Assembly (NCBI GenBank): GCA_009829735.1
Contig: CM020619.1
Location: forward strand, 25,135,554 to 25,199,553
Direction: 5' to 3'
Length of the DNA: 64,000 bases
DNA from: Pyropia yezoensis
Taxonomy: Eukaryota; Rhodophyta; Bangiophyceae; Bangiales; Bangiaceae
Below, piece after piece: positions 54,571-64,000 of this stretch; the first letter of the stretch is position 1, and each line of letters begins with the position of its first letter. The notes beneath the pieces are model-generated. The model worked only from the letters and a program-made list of their open reading frames with translations. It did not search any database and was not told where the DNA came from. Made by a program: the position numbers and the translations under genes.

Positions 54571-56325
54571 TCCCTCATCCGACTCGGATGATGGAGTATC
54601 CTTGCCACTTGAGCTGGGGGAAGAGGTTTCCCCCTTCTCAAGCGTGGACTCATCCTCTGACTTAGGTTGAGTCATGGCCGTCACACGTGTGGTGTGTGGC
54701 CGGGTATCCGAATCAGTCCTCGGAATACCGAGCTTCCCAATACGAGCCAACAGGGCTCTCAAACGAACGTCCAGAGTGGGGCATTGGGCTGCCCAGTGTC
54801 CCGACTTGGAACACTGCCAACACGGCCGATCACTCATCGACGCCGATGGCCCCGCTTTTCCCTGTGACTTATCAGGGATGGCGGCCACCATACCTTCCGT
54901 CTCTCGAGTTGAGGACGAAGGTACTGCAGGGTACGTCCGCGTGTAGGAAGGCATCCTTGCAGTTCTGCGGAAGCGACTTGCTTCCATTCCCTTAACTTCT
55001 TTCTCTCGTTCCTTCCGCTGCTCAGACACGAGCCAGCGGTACTCATCACCCTTAGTCTGGGCGATGCGTGCCAACTCCGCCAGAGTCATGGTCGGAGTAT
55101 TACGCTCTCGCACAGTCGCTCGAGCTGCTCGGTGGACACCCTCCACAAAGCGTCCCTTAATGACTCCTTGGGGATATAGGAATCCACAGAGGACGTTCAG
55201 CTGACGGAGTCGTTCAGCGAACTCCCGTTCCTCTTCACCCTTACTCTGGGTGGCGCGGTTGAACTCTTCAACCTGCACAGCCAAGGAAGCCTCGTCTGCG
55301 TGAAGACGAAGGATCCAATTAACCAACTCCAGGTAGGAGGTCACCTCACCCGGATTCCCACCATGCCGACTTGGCATGACGTTCATCACCTCGGAGCGGA
55401 GTGGCTCCTTGGTGAAGTCCTGAAGCATGAAAAACGCTTCAGCTTCAGAGACATCATTGTCATCGCAGGCTTTTGCGAACTTCCGCAAAAACTGGAAGAC
55501 CTTCAGGGGTGGAGTCCCGTCCCATTCTGAACGGACCCCGAAGGATTGCGCAACGTGTTTCTTGCGCCGGCCCAGGGTACGGGCCTGGCTATTTGAGTAG
55601 GTCAACGACTTGTTGACCAACCCATATGTCTCACAGTCGAAGACATCCTTGAACAATGGATTATTCACCACGATCTTTCCTGGGACGACTCTAGTCCCAA
55701 GACGGTCCGTGTGAGTCACACGACCATGTCGAGTAAGATCTTCTTCACCCGACTTGCCACTTGCAGAGGACTCAGACTCCGAGTCCACCTCACGACGGAG
55801 AGTACGTCGAATCTCCCGTCGCTTCTGACGCCTCGAGGCCTGCTCAGGCGGAGGGGTGCTCCCCTTCAACGCCTTCCCCACCTCCTCTCGCACGACTTGT
55901 GCGATGGCAGTCATCACCGAGTTATCCACGATACCGGATGATCCAGGTGGAGCTTGACTCGAGCTCCCACCCGGTCCTTCCGGCACCAGTCGTGGCGCGG
56001 ACCCACCAACCCGGGGTACAGAACTCCCTGTCCCGTCACCTCTGCCGGTCGGCGGTCCCATGCCGAAGTGAGTGTCGTCACTCCCCGAAGAGGTTGCCAG
56101 AGCCTGACGCTGGCTCGGCGCTCCCACCGGAGAAGGGCGAACTCCGCCCGTCTCTTCCGGTGACGGCCTGGGAAGGAACCTGGCCGATCGCCGTCGGGGT
56201 CCAACCTCTGGACCCACCACATCCGCACTGCCCGGCCTGGGTGGTACTCCGCCCGTCGGGGGAGGACTACGCTCCCCCTCCCCAGGTACACTCGGCGCAA
56301 TGGGGGGGTCTCCCTCACCAGCCAT
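54562..56325 (-). CDS. Element C gag
   Basis: Start ATG at 56325 (MAGEGDPPIAPS); the codon at 56340 is GTG. Disordered, Pro/Arg-rich N-terminus, a Ser/Glu stretch, then a capsid-type helical region (FDCETYGLVNKSLTYS, SFGVRSEWDGTPPLKVFQ, YLELVNWILRLHADEA, TLAELARIAQTKGDEY) and a CCHC knuckle (CWQCSKSGHWAAQC). About 587 residues, TAG at 54562. Intact and close to element A gag. Confidence 0.92.
   Translation of the reverse strand: MAGEGDPPIAPSVPGEGERSPPPTGGVPPRPGSADVVGPEVGPRRRSARFLPRPSPEETGGVRPSPVGAPSQRQALATSSGSDDTHFGMGPPTGRGDGTGSSVPRVGGSAPRLVPEGPGGSSSQAPPGSSGIVDNSVMTAIAQVVREEVGKALKGSTPPPEQASRRQKRREIRRTLRREVDSESESSASGKSGEEDLTRHGRVTHTDRLGTRVVPGKIVVNNPLFKDVFDCETYGLVNKSLTYSNSQARTLGRRKKHVAQSFGVRSEWDGTPPLKVFQFLRKFAKACDDNDVSEAEAFFMLQDFTKEPLRSEVMNVMPSRHGGNPGEVTSYLELVNWILRLHADEASLAVQVEEFNRATQSKGEEEREFAERLRQLNVLCGFLYPQGVIKGRFVEGVHRAARATVRERNTPTMTLAELARIAQTKGDEYRWLVSEQRKEREKEVKGMEASRFRRTARMPSYTRTYPAVPSSSTRETEGMVAAIPDKSQGKAGPSASMSDRPCWQCSKSGHWAAQCPTLDVRLRALLARIGKLGIPRTDSDTRPHTTRVTAMTQPKSEDESTLEKGETSSPSSSGKDTPSSESDEGNA
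54568..54574 (-). promoter_or_regulatory. -1 ribosomal frameshift site GGGAAAC at the gag end of element C
   Basis: The zero frame reads GAG GGA AAC GCC TAG, so the heptamer G-GGA-AAC is in register as X-XXY-YYZ, and a -1 slip gives GGG AAA CGC CTA, exactly the frame of the protease. In that frame a TGA lies immediately upstream, so the heptamer is the first possible slip point. GGGAAAC is a known retroviral-type slippery sequence. Confidence 0.85.
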
Positions 56326-56620
56326 CTCCACAAGAGTCACGTGGAGTCAACCAAAACGACCAAACGGTGTCCAGAGTCGGGGATCGTCAGCTAGGGAGTT
56401 CCTAGAGCACGTTCCACCCCTCCACCTGCCTCAAGGAAGGCGGTGAGGTTTCCCGAAACTCCGGGTCTCCCACCAAGACTCACGGTGGCCAACCTCGTCG
56501 CCCAGCGAACGCTCGGAACGTAGGCGAGTCGATCGTGTCACCGGAAGTCTCGGTGCCGAAGGGGGAGAGGGGCCAACTTGGTCCCGTCTCCGGTCAAGGG
56601 AGGTACCAAAGTCGATATCC

Positions 56621-56640
56621 TCTCCCCCGCTGATCCACCA
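56621..56640 (-). promoter_or_regulatory. Primer-binding site of element C
   Basis: Minus strand TGGTGGATCAGCGGGGGAGA, two bases from the LTR end (GCTACA|GT|TGGTGG). It resembles the element A PBS with a few changes. Confidence 0.65.
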
Positions 56641-56642
56641 AC

Positions 56643-56953
56643 TGTAGCAGTACTCCCAAGCACCAACCCCGAGTCAGGGAAGGAAGAGGAGTATTGCCGA
56701 TATCCCAACTTGGGACACCGGAAGCAAGCACCTCCACACAGCCGAACACGGAACTTGCGTGTGGTGAGCGGGTCCACTCACCAAGGCACGAACAAGATGT
56801 GTCGGAGCCAGACGGTGTTTTCTTGCTTGGCCAGCCAAGGTGGGCCCTCCCCGCCTTGCTGTCCCTCCTTATCAACCCTCCTCACACGCTCACGCAACCC
56901 CTCAAAACACTCAGAAAATGAACCCTCAAACAAACCAATCATATCACTCCACA
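56643..56953 (-). repeat. Element C 5' LTR (right edge uncertain)
   Basis: The left edge, TGTAGCAGTACTCC, is fixed by the PBS. A TGT...ACA unit could end at 56953; since the second LTR is not visible, the edge cannot be verified and may lie further right, up to about 57060. Confidence 0.5.
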
Positions 56954-57129
56954 TGCAAAGAACTCAAAGCGTAGAAATCCGTCTGGCTCCCGTGCAAAAA
57001 TCCCAAGAAACAAATACCAGCAGCATTACCCTGCTCTAGTATGTCGGAAGTCCTAGTCGAATTTCCGTCCAGAAGTCAGAAGTTTCACCATCGTGGGTCG
57101 GGTGAATTTCGACTTCCGGTCAGGTCCAC

Positions 57130-58056
57130 TTGACCCGAATCTTCAAAGTATTGGTACCGAATTCCGGCCCAATCTCCCACAATGAGGAGAAGCTGCTGTG
57201 TCTGGATGGGGCGAAGGTTCATCTGTATGTGGCTGGGCTGCTCGCGCTGCAGGAGGCCAAGGTGACAGTGATTGCTGAACCGTCAAAGACGAGCCACGTC
57301 TTGCAGGCGCTTGACACGCCCTCTCTCTTCGGAAGATTTCAGCCAGCGGTGCGGCGCGGCATCCGGACACAAGGCGATGCCTGTGTTAAGGAGGGACGCC
57401 GGTTCAACGTGTTGGACCTGATGGATTGCGTGCGAGCCGCAGCGCTGGAGGCGTTTTTAGAGCGCACTCTCGCGTCGGCCTTCCAGCGTGTTGGATTGTG
57501 GCCGCTAGACCCTTCGCGGGTGTCACAGGAGGTGCTGAGAAAAGGCGCCGAGCGACCCTCGGCGGACGTGGACCTGGCGCTGCTGGCCGCGCGTCTGGTG
57601 CCTGTCGTCCGCAAGGATATGGCGCAGCCGGTGGTGACGAACGGGACACTGTCGACGGCCGGGACCGCGGTGGTGCTCACAGCGCCACAGGTCATCCAGG
57701 CGCTGCAGGACTTAGAGCAGGACAAGCTGGATAAGGCTGAGGCCAAGGAATCCGGCAAGCGCGCACGCGAGCAGCGGGCATCCGAAAAACTGGCCGAGAA
57801 GGCCGCCAAGGACGCAGCTGCCAAGCGGAGGAGGGCGGAGCTGGTTTGGCGCCAGGTCTGCCAGCTGTCGGCCGAGGTGGCCCAGCTGAGGGTGTCTGCC
57901 GTGCTGCCAACCCGACGCAAGCAGACACATCGTCTGCGCGCGGCGCGTCAGCGGCGACGGGTGGGCGCTGTCGAGAGTGCGGCCCCCTTCTCGGTGCTGT
58001 GGTGGCAAGTCGGCCAGCTGGCTGCTCGTGTTGCTCGAGGCTCGACTGGGCGTTGA
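57130..58056 (+). pseudogene. pogo-like DDE transposase, C-terminal half
   Basis: The frame opens with a non-ATG codon and contains CLDGAKVHLYVAGLLAL (second catalytic Asp), SKTSHVLQALDTPSLFGRF (the hTxxLQPLD-like third Asp block) and FQRVGLWPLDPSRVS, the standard C-terminal order of pogo/Tigger/Jerky DDE_1 transposases. A Lys/Arg/Ala-rich coiled coil follows (AKESGKRAREQRASEKLAEK) to 58056. The N-terminal HTH/CENP-B part and first Asp are absent, cut at the boundary near element C. Terminal inverted repeats were not found. Likely dead, or domesticated if an upstream exon exists. Confidence 0.72.
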
Positions 58057-58557
58057 GTGTGTGTGTGGGTGTGCCCCGGGCTCGCGGTCGGAATTCCGAG
58101 GCTGTTCCTTGCTCAAGCTGAACTTTATCCGGTCGAAGGGGAATGTACTTATAGTAATACGACGAAGTCGCATGAGGTGTCTTTCAGCGCCGGTGCCGTT
58201 CCGAGACGTTGTCGAACGCAGTCGTGACGTTCCGATGTGCCCCAAAAGATCAACATGGCACCTAATATCCGTAGTTTTTTTTCGAATATGGTGTCGGAAA
58301 GCCTGTTGTTGGCTGCGCCCTAAGGGTGGCTTTGGCAAAGGGGCCAAAGCCCCTACAAATACCCCACGAAATCCGGCTTTGATCGTATCCCAAAGCCCAC
58401 ATAGCTATTTCGGCTTTGAGAGCCATTGCAAATGCTCTGAGTCGACCGCTTACGATCCACGCAGACATTCTTGTTCCCCTCCCCACGGACGCGCAAGCGC
58501 TCGTCAGTCCGTGCACTCTCCCATTCTTCCCTCCGACCCCCTTTTCTCTCTTCGGCC

Positions 58558-58776
58558 ATGCTGTCCGCCACGCCCTCCCCCCTCGCCGCCCCCCCAATCG
58601 GTCCCGACCTCGACACCCTGTGGTCGGCCGCCGCTGCCGCCGCTGCCGCCGCCGACGCAGACGGCGCGGCCGCCACCGCTGCCGCTGCCGGCCGCGCGCT
58701 CTCCTCCCACTTGCTGTGCAGTGGCACGTGGGCATCACCGACGGCTGCAGCGTGGGTGACCGCCGCTGTGGGTAGT

Positions 58777-58815
<39 letters not shown>

Positions 58816-60547
58816 AGTGGCGGCGGCGGCGGTGGCGGCGGCGGCGCTGGAGAGGAGGGAGGGCTGAGAAAGGGGGGCGGGTGGGGATGCGGGCTGCTCC
58901 CACCCCCCGCCCCGCTGCCGCCACCCGCCGACGCCGCCGCCCACCGGCGGGCGGTAGCGGGCTCGGCGGCGGCGGCGGCGGCTGCGCTGGCATGCGACGG
59001 CGCTGGCGCGCTGCCACCGCCGGTGGCCGCGGCAGCGGCGTTTGAGGTGATGGGCGGGGCGCTCGTCGCCGCCTTGGCCGCCCGCGTCGCGGTGGCGCCC
59101 GCAGCGGATGCAAAAGCGACAAGGACGGCGGCGGCGACGTTGACATGGACGGCGACCGCCGCCAATGCCGTGGACGATGCCGCCACCGCGGCGGCGGTCG
59201 GGGCGCTCCTCGCCGCCGCCGCGGGCGTGCGGGGCGGCGGGCGGGAGGCGGCGGTGGCGCTCGCCGCTGCGGCCTCGACGCTTGGCCCCGACGCGGTGGC
59301 GGGCGTGGACGGCGGGCTGGCGGTGGTGGCGACCGCGTGGGCGGCGGCGCTTGCGACCGCGGCGGCTGCCGGCGGCGGGCCGCTGCAGGGGGGCACGCCG
59401 GGGCGCCCCCGCCGCCGCCGGCTGGCGCCACTCGTTGGCGACGCGGCCGACTGGCTCGCTCACGCCGCCGACGGCGGGGGCCGCGCCGCCGCCGTCGCCC
59501 TCATCGACACGTTTGTGGTGCCCCTGGCGCGGGCGCTGCCGTCACCGCCCGGGCGGCCGACGCCCCTGCTCCTGCCGCCGGGCACGCCGCCGCCGCCGCC
59601 GTCGCTGCCAGCGCCGTCGCCGCCCGCGGGCGACGCGGCGGCCGACGCCGCCGCGGCCGCCGGCGTCCCCCTCCCCGCGAATGATGACGCGGCGGTGCGG
59701 TCGACGCTGGCCGCGCTGCTGGGCGACGTGGTGCTCCTGGTCGCCCGCGGCGCCGCCGCGGCCGACGACTTGGCCGCGTCGCTGGCGGGGGTGGCGCTCC
59801 CCGCCCTCGCCGCGCTTGGCGCGACGAGCATTGTGGGGGTGGCGGCCGGCGCGGCGGGCGCTGCGCCCGGGGCGGCACCGCCGGCGGCCGCGGGCGGGCG
59901 CCCGCCGCGGGCGCCCACCGCCCTGGCCGCCGCCCTCCTCACCGCCACGTGCATGGCGGCGCCCGTCCCCGCCCCCCGCCCACCACCCTCCGCCGCCCCC
60001 GCCGCCGTTGCCGCCGCCGCCCCGTCCCCCCCCCCCCCCCCCCACCCACCCGCCCTGACCGCCGCAGGCCTTGACGCGGTGCTGTCCCCCGCAGCCGCCG
60101 CGGCGGTGCTGCTCCCCCACGCGGGGGTGCTGGCCGCGGCGCCACCCGGCGCGACGCGGGCGGCTGGCGTGCGCCTCGCCGCCGCCGCCCTGTCGGCGCT
60201 GCCCCCGTCCACGTGGACGGGCGGGGACGACGCCGCCGTGGCCGTGGCGGGGGGGGTGCTCCTGCGCGTCGCCCGGGCGCTCGCCGCCGCCGCCGCCGAG
60301 CCGCCGCCGGCGGCCTCGTCGCCGCCGCCGCCGCCTCGGCCGCCGTCGTCGCCCCCGTCTGGGAGGCACGGCGGCGGCAAGCGGGGGCGGCCGCCTGCGG
60401 CGCCGGGCTCAGCGGCGTGGGCGGCGCTGCGGCTGCTGGGCAGCCGGCTGGCGCCGTCCCCGCGGCTGGACCTAACGCTCGCTCTCCTCGCCGAGGCGAC
60501 CGCCACCCCCGCCGCGGCCGACGGCGGCAACGGCGGCGACGACGGCT

Positions 60548-60584
<37 letters not shown>

Positions 60585-61227
60585 GGGCCCGCCGCCGCTC
60601 ATCATCGCGCTGGTCACCGCCGCCAAGGACGACCTCGCTGCCCTGACCGCCGCCACCCGCGCAACCACCCAGGCGGCCGCAGAGACGGCGGCAGCAGCGG
60701 CGGTGGCCACTGCCGCCGCCGCCGGCGACAAGGACGCGGCCGAGACGGCTGCGCCGGCCGCCGCGGCGGCGGCGGCGGCAGCTTCCCGGCGGCTGGTAGC
60801 CGCCCGGGAGGCCGTCACCGAAGGCGCCGTCGGCGTGCTGCTCACCCCCGGTGGGGGCGCCGGCGCCGCCGGCGGCGGGCGCGTCCTCGCCGCCGCCGCC
60901 GCGGTGGTGCACTACCTGGCGCTGACCGCCCCGCGGCCACCGCCGGCCGCCGCCGCCGCCACCGCCGCCGCCGCGGGCGCCCATCGGGAGCCCCGCCTCT
61001 GTGCGTACGCCGAGGCCGCCCGGGGGATGGCCGTAGCGGTCGCCGCCGCCGGTGCCGCCGCCGCCGCCGCCGACGCCGCCGCCGACGCCGGTGGTGGCGG
61101 CGGCGGCGGCAGCGGGGGGGGGGCGGGGGGGGGGCGCGCGCCCCCCGGCACGGACCGGGAGGCGGCCGACGCGCGGTTTGCCATTGCCAACCTGGACTGG
61201 GCACTCGAGGTACTTAGGGGGGCGTGA
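58558..61227 (+). CDS. Alanine-rich protein, unknown function
   Basis: ATG at 58558 follows a pyrimidine-rich leader; 889 codons to TGA at 61227 with no internal stop. About 40% Ala, with Gly tracts (about residues 70-100), Pro tracts and polyAla. Between the tracts are recurring amphipathic helix-like stretches (GVRLAAAALSALPP, VAGGVLLRVARALAAA, LTLALLAEATA, LLIIALVTAAKDDLAAL) and a mixed, less biased C-terminus (ADARFAIANLDWALEVL). This pattern would suit a HEAT-like helical repeat protein, but I do not recognise it. The other strand and frames are Pro/Arg strings, so the plus-strand frame is the best candidate. Introns cannot be excluded. Confidence 0.5.
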
Positions 61228-62470
61228 GCCGCCGTTGGGACGGGGGGGCGGGGAAGGGGGGAGGGGGGGGCGGGGAAGGGGGGAGGGGGGGGCGGGGAAG
61301 GGGATGGGCGGCTGTGGGGGGGGGTGGGGGGGGGGGTCAGCGCGACGCGGCCGCCCCTGTGAGCCCAGAGACCGCCCTGCCCCCCTCTACCGCCAGGCCA
61401 CCACCCCCTCCAGTCTCCCCCCTCCCCCGTCCAACGGCAAAAGGGGGGGGAGCGGCAGCGCGACGCGGTGCGGGGGACGGCGGCACTGCCGCTGCTACTG
61501 TACAGACGATGGGGAGAAAAAAAAAAAAGAAAAAACATTACACCCCACCCTCCTGGTGCCAGCTTCCTTCCCCTGCGCTATGTACCGGATCATCCGCGCT
61601 GACCCGCAGAGCGCGCCACGCCTCGTCCCCGGCCCCCGCCCGCCCACGTGGTCCACGACCCCGCGGTCGACTGCCCCGCCCCGCCGATCCGCCCGCGCCC
61701 GCCGCCGCCATTGCGCCATCGGGGGCGCTGGCCGGCGGCCGCGTTCCTGACGGACCCCACTTTGTCGCGTCCGTTGCAGGCGGCCGACCCCACCCCCTCC
61801 CCCCCTCCATCCCCCCCCGGTGGGCTCTCCCCCCGCCGCCACCGCCGCCATCAGTGCCGCCGGCGGGGCGAGGCGGATGGTTTTTTTCGCCACGGAGCCT
61901 GGGGCACGACAACCGCCCCACCCATGCGCGGGTCCGTCCCCCCCTGCGCGTCGTTGCGTGGCCCCCCGCCTTGAGCGTGGCACCGACGCGGCGGGAACCT
62001 AAACCCCCATCCCCACCCCAACCCCCACCCCCACCCTACTCCTTCCTACCGCCACCACGCCCACCGCCTCTTCCCCCCCCCCCCCCCCCCCCTTCCTCCC
62101 TCCCCAGCCATGTCCCCCGCCCGCCACCCCCCCCGCCCCCCCCCCTGCTCCCCTGCGGGCCCGCCTTTGTCCCCCTCCTCCCCCCACGGGCGGGCCTCGC
62201 CGCCCTCTGCCGCGGCATTGCCGCGGCCGCCGCCGCGACGCCGGCCGCGGCGGCGGCGGGCGTCCTTGCCCGCCGCCGCGCCAGCGTCGCCGGGGGGGCG
62301 GCGGGCGGCGGCGGCCCGGAGGGGGGGGCGCCAGCCGCGGCTGGCGTGACGGCCACGGCGGCGCGGCCGCCGCCGCCGCCGCTGCCGCCGCCGGCGCCAC
62401 CCCCACCACCCCCGCCGCCGCCGCCCCCACGCGCAGCTGCGCCAGACGCGGCCGCCGGCGGCGGCTACCG
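61228..62470. other. Intergenic, homopolymer-rich
   Basis: Direct repeats of GGGGGGGCGGGGAAGGGG (61241-61305), an A-run (61517-61528), a C-run (62077-62092). No gene supported. Confidence 0.5.
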
Positions 62471-62758
62471 CCCGTGGTACCCGACGCCGCCGCCGCCGCC
62501 GCCCCCATCTCCATCGTCGCCGCCACCGACGCCATCCACGGCAACGACGCCACGGCCGCCGCTGTCGCCGCTGTCGCCGCTGTCGCCGCGGCGCGCAGCC
62601 GCCGCCGGTGGGGCCGGGCCGCCGCCAGCGGCAACCGCCACTGCGGCTGGGCGGCCGGGCGCCGCGGGGCTCGCCACCCACCCGCCCGTGCGCGCGCTGT
62701 CGCCGGCGGCGACGCCGGCAGCGGCCGCCGCGTGGGCAGCGTCGGTGGCAGGAGCGAC

Positions 62759-64000
62759 AATGGCGGCGGGGGGCGGCCGGCCGGCGGCGGCCGCCGCCGC
62801 CGCCGCCGCTGCTCCCCCGCCGGCCGGGGAGGCCCCCCGACGCCGCCGGGGGCGGCCCCCCGGCAGCCGCTCCCGCCCCGCGGCGGCCGCGGCCGGCCCC
62901 GCCCGCGGGTCTGCGGTGGCGGCCGCGGCGGCCGTGGCAGGGCCAGGCGTCCGGCGCCGTGGGCGCGGGGAGCTGCCGCGGCGGCTGCCCTTGGCAACAG
63001 CTGCAGCTTCCTCGGTGCCGCCGCCGCCGCCACCGCCGCCGCCACCGCCACCGCCACCGCCGCCGCTCCCACAGCCCCTGCAGTTGCCGTCACCCGGCGT
63101 TCCGCCGGGGAGCACCCCGGCGACAAGCGCGGCGTCTGTGGCTGCGTCGGCGGGCGGCGCCCCCCCCCCCCCCGGGGTGGGGGCGCCCGCGCGCCTCCGG
63201 CCGCCGTCTGCGCTGCTGCGCTTCCGCCGCGGCCGCTTTGTGGCGCACCTCGACGAGCTGTCCCGCCGGCGGGCGCTGCCGCCGGGGGTCACGGCCGACC
63301 CGCCCAGCCGCCTGGACGGCTGCCTCGCCACGGCGGGGCTGTCGCATGAGCAGCGGGTGCTGCGGCGGTTGTCGGCTGAGCTGGGCGTGCCCGTCACCGT
63401 CATCCTGCCACCTGAAGACGACGCCGCCGACGCGGCGGCGGCAGCGACATTGGCGGTGGCGGCGGTCGAGGCAAAGGGCCCGTCGAAACGGCAGCGGCGA
63501 CCGTCGGCGGCGGCGCGCTTTGCGGCCGCATCTGCGGCAACCGTGGCGGCTCTGCAGCGGCGAGCTCCGCTCATTCACCAGGCGGCGCTTACCGATGGCT
63601 TCCTCGGCGGTTATGCGGACATCCTCGTCCGGGACGATGTCAACCCGTTTGTGGTGGGCGGCAGCGCCGACGCCTATTCAGTGGTGGAAGTCAAGCTGGC
63701 GGGCGCCGCGGATGCCGACTACGCGCTGCAGGCGGCCACCTACGCCGAGTTGCTTCGCGCCATGCTCCCCAGCATTAACGCTGACGTTGTCGATGGCGTC
63801 CGCGGCGGCGTCGGCAGCGGCGGTGACAATGGCGACGGCGACAGTGGCGGTCTGCCACGGCGGCCGCTGCAGCCGGTGCGCCACCTGCTGCTGTGGCTGT
63901 GCAGCGCCTTCGCGGACCCGCTGGTCCTCCCTGCCGCCGACGCGGTGGCCGCGCAGCGGGCGCTCGCCCGCGCGTACCGCTCCTACGTCGACGCGTTTGA
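62759..64000 (+). CDS. TM0106/RecB-like PD-(D/E)xK nuclease, N-terminal part, runs off the window
   Basis: The frame is open from well upstream to the window end. ATG 62759 (ACAATGGCGG) is a tentative start. A low-complexity N-terminus includes an AT-hook-like PRRRRGRPPGSRSRP (about 62830) and a polyPro tract. From about 63210: FVAHLDELSRRRALPPG, LSHEQRVLRRLSAELGVPV, then LIHQAALTDGFLGGYADIL and YSVVEVKLAGAADADYALQ with YAELLRAML. This is the order of TM0106-type RecB-family nucleases (G-x-A-D, then E-x-K, then the Q-x-x-x-Y motif). Such modules are often fused to a superfamily-1 helicase, which would lie beyond 64000. The catalytic Asp (YAD), Glu and Lys (VEVK) and Gln/Tyr are present. A poly-C run at 63160-63173 could hide a frame error upstream. 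Confidence 0.72.

Larger units (their letters stand above)
50643..56953 (-). mobile_element. Element C: nearly complete Ty3/gypsy retrotransposon
   Basis: Minus strand order: 5' LTR (56643 to about 56953), PBS, gag (56325-54562), protease-RT-RNase H (54570-51971), integrase (52065-50643), then the gap. It is related to element A in gag, protease and RT at the protein level but has full RNase H and integrase. The 3' LTR is not visible. No antisense ORF is seen before the gap. Right LTR boundary uncertain (ACA at 56953, possibly later). Confidence 0.88.

Noticed and set aside
1-64000. CRISPR arrays, rRNA and tRNA genes
   Set aside because: No regularly spaced direct repeats with unique spacers, no rRNA-like block and no convincing A/B-box pair was found by eye; a tRNAscan-SE/Infernal run would settle the RNA genes.

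Overview
The window reads as nuclear DNA of a very GC-rich eukaryote, most plausibly a photosynthetic one such as a bangiophyte (Porphyra/Pyropia-type) red alga. The pointers are long G/C homopolymers, near-saturated GC at third codon positions, short GT-AG introns (52 to 172 nt), a plant/alga-type phytochelatin synthase, Ty3/gypsy LTR retrotransposons and Crinkler/RHS-type NTPase-nuclease genes. The lineage is inference: no rRNA, tRNA or organelle marker was seen to fix it.

Layout. 1-6.3 kb: no convincing gene, but a 144-bp tandem array, a MITE-like element and an 87-bp tandem array. 6.3-8.9 kb: an ankyrin-repeat protein with a helical C-terminal module. 10.6-11.0 kb: a probable small two-exon gene. 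11.6 kb to roughly 12.5-13.7 kb: phytochelatin synthase with one intron. 14.4-18.5 kb (-): a Crinkler/RHS-like NTPase-nuclease homologue that looks dead, with a lost Walker A lysine, a frameshift and a solo-LTR insertion. Its exons probably continue upstream to about 19.2 kb, and possibly into the exons running to about 21.4 kb, which carry a second solo LTR. 21.4-28.2 kb: LTR remnants, a Tc1/mariner/IS630-type transposase fragment, a promoter-bearing dispersed repeat and a decayed zinc-finger array.

28.2-37.7 kb is a clean nested insertion. A plus-strand Ty3/gypsy pseudogene (element B) is split by a 7.8-kb minus-strand LTR retrotransposon (element A: 468/469-bp LTRs, TTCGC target duplication, PBS, PPT). 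Element A has its gag split by a 645-bp solo LTR with GGCAG duplications, a nonsense codon between protease and RT, and a truncated RNase H. In place of integrase it carries a long ORF on the opposite strand. 37.7-43.9 kb: gene-poor, with inverted repeats and a 1.4-kb GGC-rich array.

43.96-46.99 kb (-) is an apparently intact two-exon Crinkler/RHS-like NTPase-nuclease with an N-terminal coiled coil. 47.2-49.8 kb: dispersed repeats, G-runs and a possible truncated gene start. 50,140-50,639 is a 500-N gap. 50.6-56.95 kb (-): element C, a nearly complete Ty3/gypsy retrotransposon (gag, protease, RT, RNase H, integrase) with a canonical GGGAAAC slippery heptamer at the gag end and one frameshift before integrase. 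57.1-58.1 kb: C-terminal half of a pogo-like DDE transposase. 58.6-61.2 kb: an alanine-rich protein of unknown function. 62.8 kb to the end: the start of a TM0106/RecB-like nuclease gene that runs off the window.

Host genes are few and unlinked in function. Much of the 14-58 kb interval is transposon sequence and two diverged Crinkler/RHS-type genes, one apparently intact and one decayed.
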